Below the pieces are notes generated by a model, which was not told the DNA's origin, made no database searches, and saw only the letters and a program-made list of their open reading frames with translations. Positions 11,132 through 16,001 of a DNA stretch of 16,001 bases are shown here, piece by piece (position 1 is the first letter of the stretch; every line of letters begins with the position of its first letter). The stretch spans positions 1 through 16,001 of the forward strand of contig JAJECR010000076.1 in the NCBI GenBank assembly GCA_022821935.1. The letters run 5' to 3'. Made by a program: the position numbers and the translations under genes. The stretch comes from Candidatus Latescibacterota bacterium. Its GTDB lineage: Bacteria > JAAXHH01.

Positions 11132-11153
11132 ACTTTATGAGGTAGATGACGCA

Positions 11154-13304
11154 GTGACTGAAACAACGATCAAACCGAAAGAGAAAATGTCCGAAGCAAC
11201 CCGCAAGCAGGGTTCCGAAGCGAACCTGGAAAAGACCCGGAACATCGGGATCACGGCCCATATCGACGCCGGGAAGACGACCACCACGGAACGTATCCTC
11301 TATTATACGGGCCGGGTGCGCAGAATGGGCGAAGTCCACGACGGCGCCGCGACCATGGACTGGATGGAGCAGGAACGCGAACGGGGCATTACGATCACGT
11401 CCGCGGCCACGACGTCCTTCTGGCGCGACCACCGGATCAATATCATCGACACGCCCGGTCACGTGGATTTCACGGTCGAGGTGGAACGATCGCTGCGCGT
11501 GCTTGACGGCTCCGTGGCGATTTTTTGTGCCGTGGGCGGCGTCGAGCCGCAGTCCGAGACCGTGTGGCGGCAGGCCGACAAGTACGGCGTGCCCCGCATC
11601 GCCTACGTGAACAAGATCGACCGCGTCGGGGCGGACTTCCACCAGGTCGTCTCCATGATGCACGAACGGCTCGGGGCCAACGCCCTTCCGATCCAGCTCC
11701 CCATCGGCACCGGCGACCTGTTTACCGGTTCCATCGACCTGGTTACCATGAAGGCGCGCAGCTACCATGAAGACAACATGGGCGCCACCTTCGACGAGCA
11801 CGACATTCCGAAGGACCTGGCCGACTACGCCGCGGAGCACCGGAGCAAGCTGATAGAGGGTCTCGCCGAAGTGGACGAGGAACTGATGGAAACCTACCTG
11901 GCCGGCGAGGAGCCGACGGTATCCGAACTGCAGGGCGCCATACGCCGCGCCACGCTGTCGGTCAGCCTGATCCCCGTCCTGGTGGGTTCTTCTTTCCGCA
12001 ACAAGGGCGTGCAGGCGCTGCTCGACGCGATCATCGACTACCTGCCTTCGCCCCAGGACGTCCCCCCGGTATCGGGCAAGAACACGCTGACCGGTGAGCA
12101 GGAGACGCGGGAGAGCCTGCCCGACGCGCCGCTTTCCGGCGTAGCCTTCAAGATCATGACAGACCCCCACGTGGGCAAGCTGGCGTTCTACCGGATCTAC
12201 TCCGGCACGTTGCCCGCCGGCTGTTACGTGCTGAACACCCGGACCAACCGGCGCGAGCGGATCAGCCGTATCCTGCAGATGCACGCCAACAAGCGGGAAC
12301 AGCTCAAGGCCGCCGAAGCCGGCGACATCGTGGCGCTGGTGGGCGTCAAGGACGTGGTGACGGGCGACACCCTCTGCGACCCGGAATGGCCCATTGCCCT
12401 CGAGGCGATGGACTTCCCCAAACCGGTGATGTCCGTCGCGGTCGAGCCCAAGACCCGGGCAGACGAAGAGAAGCTCAGCCAGTCCCTCCAGAAACTCTCC
12501 GAAGAAGATCCTACTTTCCGCGTACATACCGATGAAGAAACCAGCCAGCTGATTATATCAGGCATGGGTGAACTGCATCTCGAGATCCTGGTAGACCGCA
12601 TGCTGAGGGAATTCCGCGTGGAAGCGAACGTGGGGCGGCCCCAGGTCGCCTACCGGGAAACCATCGGCACGGCCGTGAAGAGCGAAGGGCGTTTCGTCCG
12701 GCAGTCGGGCGGACGCGGCCAGTTCGGCCACGTATGGCTCGAAATGGAGCCCATGGAGGAAAGGGACGGCGACGGGGACAGCGTCGAATTCGTGAACGGC
12801 ATCGTCGGCGGCGTCATCCCGCGGGAGTTCATCTCATCGGTCGAGGCCGGCGTGCGGGAAGCCGCCCATAACGGCGTGCTTGCCGGGTACACGGTGCAGG
12901 GCGTCAAGGTCACGCTCTACGACGGCTCCTACCACGAAGTCGATTCGTCCGAAGTAGCCTTCAAGGTGGCGGCCTCCATGGCCTTCCAGGACGGTATGCG
13001 CAAGGCCGACCCCGCGTTGCTGGAACCGGTCATGGACGTGGAAGTGGCGGTTCCCAGCGAATACGTGGGCACCGTGGTCGGCGACCTGAACGCGCGGCGC
13101 GGCCGCATCGGCGGGATCATTCCAAGGACGGACGCGCAGGTCGTGGCGGCCACCGTTCCCTTAAGCGAGATGTTCGGCTACGCGACGGCGCTGCGATCCG
13201 CCACGCAGGGGCGGGCCGTGTCCACCATGCAGTTTTCGCATTACTCGGAAGTACCCGAGAGTATCAAACAAGAGATTCTGGAAAAGATTCGCGGCGGCGC
13301 ATAA
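11154..13304 (+). CDS. fusA: Elongation factor G
   Basis: EF-G is the GTPase that drives ribosomal translocation and, with RRF, ribosome recycling. The 716-residue product shows all GTP-binding motifs: AHIDAGKT (35-42), RGITI with the switch Thr (77-81), DTPGH (99-103) and NKID (153-156). These are followed by domain II, the small domain III, domain IV with GGVIPREFISSVEAG and the YDGSYHEVDSSEVAFK stretch, and domain V ending in QFSHYSEVP. GTG 11154 is chosen because GAGGT (11139-11143) lies ten bases upstream. An in-frame ATG at 11187 is possible but lacks a good site. With the GTG start, about 24 residues precede the LEKTRNIGI core, which is longer than usual. It is the third gene of the str operon. 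Confidence 0.97.
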   Translation: MTETTIKPKEKMSEATRKQGSEANLEKTRNIGITAHIDAGKTTTTERILYYTGRVRRMGEVHDGAATMDWMEQERERGITITSAATTSFWRDHRINIIDTPGHVDFTVEVERSLRVLDGSVAIFCAVGGVEPQSETVWRQADKYGVPRIAYVNKIDRVGADFHQVVSMMHERLGANALPIQLPIGTGDLFTGSIDLVTMKARSYHEDNMGATFDEHDIPKDLADYAAEHRSKLIEGLAEVDEELMETYLAGEEPTVSELQGAIRRATLSVSLIPVLVGSSFRNKGVQALLDAIIDYLPSPQDVPPVSGKNTLTGEQETRESLPDAPLSGVAFKIMTDPHVGKLAFYRIYSGTLPAGCYVLNTRTNRRERISRILQMHANKREQLKAAEAGDIVALVGVKDVVTGDTLCDPEWPIALEAMDFPKPVMSVAVEPKTRADEEKLSQSLQKLSEEDPTFRVHTDEETSQLIISGMGELHLEILVDRMLREFRVEANVGRPQVAYRETIGTAVKSEGRFVRQSGGRGQFGHVWLEMEPMEERDGDGDSVEFVNGIVGGVIPREFISSVEAGVREAAHNGVLAGYTVQGVKVTLYDGSYHEVDSSEVAFKVAASMAFQDGMRKADPALLEPVMDVEVAVPSEYVGTVVGDLNARRGRIGGIIPRTDAQVVAATVPLSEMFGYATALRSATQGRAVSTMQFSHYSEVPESIKQEILEKIRGGA

Positions 13305-13331
13305 CGGTTTAATATCTGGAGGATTTGCAGC

Positions 13332-14522
<1,191 letters not shown>

Positions 14523-14807
14523 CGGAAGGTATTGGCGCGTACACGCATGCACACGGGTCGGAACGACCGAATCGGTCTCCACCCGTCTGGTCCGGATGAT
14601 TTTGACATAGCAGACACGCAAAATCGCAGGCCGGCGACTCGAACTGAGCGGAAACCACAGTTCCGGCCTGCCTTTTTATGCGATGCGCGCGGGCGCACGC
14701 GGGATCGCGCGACGAACACAGTGAACGGCGAATAGCGAACCATTTGATTGGCCGTGACGTACCGAAAAGACAGATGACGGACGGCCATTCAGCACGAAAC
14801 ACGGTAT
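14523..14807 (+). other. Structured tuf-secE gap without tRNA or rpmG
   Basis: This 285-base gap has no convincing gene. It holds a nested structure in which ACGGGT (14553-14558) pairs with ACCCGT (14581-14586) around an inner GACCG/CGGTC hairpin (14565-14577). The terminator-like hairpin at 14626-14677 follows. Many bacteria carry tRNA-Trp and/or rpmG between tuf and secE; neither is seen here. A TTGACA at 14602-14607 has no matching -10 box. No clear promoter for secE was found after the terminator. Confidence 0.6.
14626..14677 (+). terminator. Intrinsic terminator after tuf
   Basis: GCAGGCCGG (14626-14634) pairs perfectly with CCGGCCTGC (14663-14671). Inside it, AACTG (14642-14646) pairs with CAGTT (14658-14662), so the two stems stack on the 3' side with a seven-base bulge on the 5' side. 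A C and five T residues follow (14673-14677). The long bulged stem is less compact than a textbook terminator, but the GC-rich base and T-run support termination of the tuf transcript. Confidence 0.7.
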
Positions 14808-14996
14808 ATGTACGAACGCACGGTAGACTTTCTGAGAGAGGTAAGGACGGAACTCTCCAAGGTGAATTGGCCGAGCCGGAACGAATTGATCGGTTCGACG
14901 ACCGTGGTCATCGTGATCACGCTGATCCTGGCGGCCTTCACCGGGGTGATCGATTTCATTCTGTCCATCATACTGAGCCGTTTGCTCGGGGCCTGA
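14808..14996 (+). CDS. secE: Protein translocase subunit SecE
   Basis: SecE is the essential small membrane subunit that clamps SecY in the Sec translocon. The 62-residue product is the short single-span form. It has an amphipathic N-terminal region with the family motif LREVRTELSKVNWPSRNEL (about 9-27), then one hydrophobic membrane span at about 30-58. Its position directly before nusG is the standard order. No Shine-Dalgarno sequence is seen before ATG 14808, and an in-frame stop lies 33 bases upstream, so a much longer product is excluded. The weak start contrasts with the strong sites of the neighbouring genes. Confidence 0.93.
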   Translation: MYERTVDFLREVRTELSKVNWPSRNELIGSTTVVIVITLILAAFTGVIDFILSIILSRLLGA

Positions 14997-15024
14997 CGCG
15001 TAGCGAGAGATGATGAGGTGAGTC

Positions 15025-15561
15025 ATGGACAAGCGCTGGTATGTGATCCATACCTATTCAGGTCATGAAAACAAGGTGAAGACCCACCTGGAAAAACTGA
15101 AGGTCCGGGAAGGGCTGGAAGAGAAAATCGGCGAGATCCTCATCCCTACCGAAGAAATCGTGGAGATGAAGCAGGGGAAGAAGACGTCCACCATACGCAA
15201 GCTTTTCCCCAGCTATGTCCTCGTGGAAATGGAGATGGACCGCGATTCCTGGCACCTGGTGACCAACGCGCCGGGCGTTACCCATTTCGTAGGAAGCGGC
15301 CCCAGGCCGCAGCCCCTTCGGGAGAGTGAACTCAACCGCATTCTGCACCGGGACGAGCCGCACAAGGATAAGGGCGAAGGCGTGGAAATCCCTTACCGGA
15401 CCGGCGACCAGGACAAGGTGACCGATGGGCCCTTTACCGATTTCACAGGCGTTGTGGAGGCGATACACCCGGATCGTCAAAAGCTCAAGGTCATGGTGAG
15501 CATATTCGGACGTGCAACCCCGGTGGAGCTCGATTTCCTCCAGGTCTCCCACGTTACGTAG
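15025..15561 (+). CDS. nusG: Transcription termination/antitermination factor NusG
   Basis: NusG binds the beta' clamp of elongating RNA polymerase. It affects pausing and Rho termination and can link polymerase to the ribosome. The 178-residue product has the NGN domain at about 3-115, starting KRWYVIHTYSGHENKV and containing KLFPSYVLVEMEM and VTNAPGVTHFVG. A KOW domain follows at about 125-178, with VTDGPFTDFTGVVEAIHPDRQKLKVMVSIFGR. Both are intact with no large insertion. The start has a GAGGTGA site just upstream, and the gene lies 28 bases after secE. Codon use matches fusA, not tuf. NusG acts on the RpoB-RpoC core encoded in the same window. Confidence 0.97.
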   Translation: MDKRWYVIHTYSGHENKVKTHLEKLKVREGLEEKIGEILIPTEEIVEMKQGKKTSTIRKLFPSYVLVEMEMDRDSWHLVTNAPGVTHFVGSGPRPQPLRESELNRILHRDEPHKDKGEGVEIPYRTGDQDKVTDGPFTDFTGVVEAIHPDRQKLKVMVSIFGRATPVELDFLQVSHVT

Positions 15562-15570
15562 GAGGATTTT

Positions 15571-15996
15571 GTGGCCAAGAAAATATCCATGGTGATCAAG
15601 TTGCAGGTGCCGGCAGGCCAGGCGAATCCGGCGCCGCCGGTGGGATCGGCGCTCGGTCAGCACGGCGTCAATCCGATGGAGTTCTGCAAGGTATTCAACG
15701 CGAAGACCCAGGATCAGATGGGTCTCATCATACCGGTCGTGATCACGGTCTATGCCGACCGCAGTTTTTCCTTTATCACCAAGACGCCTCCCGCCGCCGT
15801 GCTGCTCAAGCGCGAAGCGGGGCTGGCCAAGGCTTCAGGCGAACCGAACCGGGAGAAGGTCGGAAAAGTCACCCGGGACCAGGTCAGGCAGATCGCCGAA
15901 CTGAAGAAGCCGGACCTGAACGCCGCCGACACGGAGGCGGCCATGCGCATGATCGAAGGGACGGCCCGCAGCATGGGCATCGAGGTGGAAGGATAA
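15571..15996 (+). CDS. rplK: 50S ribosomal protein L11
   Basis: L11 binds the 23S rRNA GTPase-associated region together with L10, and in studied bacteria is needed for the stringent response through RelA. The 141-residue product has the normal length. It starts MAKKISMVIKLQVPAGQANPAPPVGSALGQHGVN, whose proline-rich part belongs to the thiostrepton-binding N-terminal domain. The C-terminal rRNA-binding domain includes KTPPAAVLLKREAG. The start is GTG 15571, nine bases after the nusG stop, and its GAGG site (15562-15565) directly abuts that stop, so translation is probably coupled. The last 18 bases of the gene recur at the left end of the window. Confidence 0.97.
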   Translation: MAKKISMVIKLQVPAGQANPAPPVGSALGQHGVNPMEFCKVFNAKTQDQMGLIIPVVITVYADRSFSFITKTPPAAVLLKREAGLAKASGEPNREKVGKVTRDQVRQIAELKKPDLNAADTEAAMRMIEGTARSMGIEVEG

Positions 15997-16001
15997 CCCA
16001 G
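15979..16001. repeat. Terminal direct repeat, right copy
   Basis: These 23 bases are identical to positions 1-23. They hold the last rplK codons, the stop and the first five bases of the spacer that leads to rplA at the left end. The sequence thus runs on from its right end into its left end without a break in gene order. Confidence 0.95.

Noticed and set aside
14602..14630. TTGACA at 14602-14607 as a secE promoter
   Set aside because: At 16-18 bases downstream there is only GC-rich sequence and no -10 box. It also lies upstream of the terminator hairpin, so it could not serve secE well.
14620..14680. Possible tRNA on the - strand, because GTTCGAGTC resembles a T-arm
   Set aside because: The paired region is only about 48 bases, with no D-arm or anticodon arm. 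It is better explained as the bulged terminator after tuf.

Overview
The window is a bacterial core-expression gene cluster. Twelve protein genes all lie on the + strand. In window order they are the 3' tip of rplK, then rplA, rplJ, rplL, rpoB, rpoC, rpsL, rpsG, fusA, tuf, secE, nusG and a complete rplK. All frames are open and the products have normal family lengths. I see no mobile element, CRISPR array, rRNA, tRNA, defence gene or replication gene. The DNA is GC-rich. RNA polymerase beta carries E. coli-like insertions (the SI1 and coiled-coil SI2/beta-i9 regions), and beta' carries a large SI3-type insertion in the trigger loop. This points to a diderm Gracilicutes-type bacterium. The style of the RpoC N-terminus suggests an FCB-related phylum (for example Latescibacterota, Gemmatimonadota or a relative), but I cannot fix the phylum by eye.

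Layout. Positions 1-1775 hold the L11/L1 and L10/L12 ribosomal protein genes. Positions 1900-9990 hold rpoB and rpoC. A clear intrinsic terminator (10014-10050) closes this unit. A strong sigma70-type promoter (10062-10090) follows at once and starts the str operon: rpsL, rpsG, fusA, tuf (10194-14522). After tuf comes a 285-base structured gap that includes a terminator-like hairpin (14626-14677). Then come secE, nusG and rplK, the usual start of the L11/beta gene cluster. Together the genes make the RNA polymerase core, its elongation factor NusG, the ribosomal stalk and L1/L11, the decoding-site proteins S12 and S7, both main elongation factors, and the SecE translocon subunit.

The most important observation is structural. 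The last 23 bases of the window (15979-16001) are identical to the first 23 (1-23). Both are the end of rplK plus the start of the rplK-rplA spacer. The sequence therefore closes on itself with a period of 15,978 bases, as a circle or a tandem array. The join falls at tuf, which has a tufA-type upstream neighbour (fusA) and a tufB-type downstream neighbour (secE). Many genomes carry near-identical tuf copies on both sides of exactly this gene block. Collapse of, or recombination between, direct tuf repeats would give precisely this circle. I regard an assembly collapse as the likeliest cause, with real excision or tandem amplification as the biological alternatives.

A second anomaly supports special attention to tuf. 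Its codon use (about half of arginines AGA/AGG, mostly GAG for glutamate) is unlike fusA on one side and nusG/rplK on the other. This suggests lateral transfer or a tuf segment from another community member. No new enzymatic or defence system is visible here.
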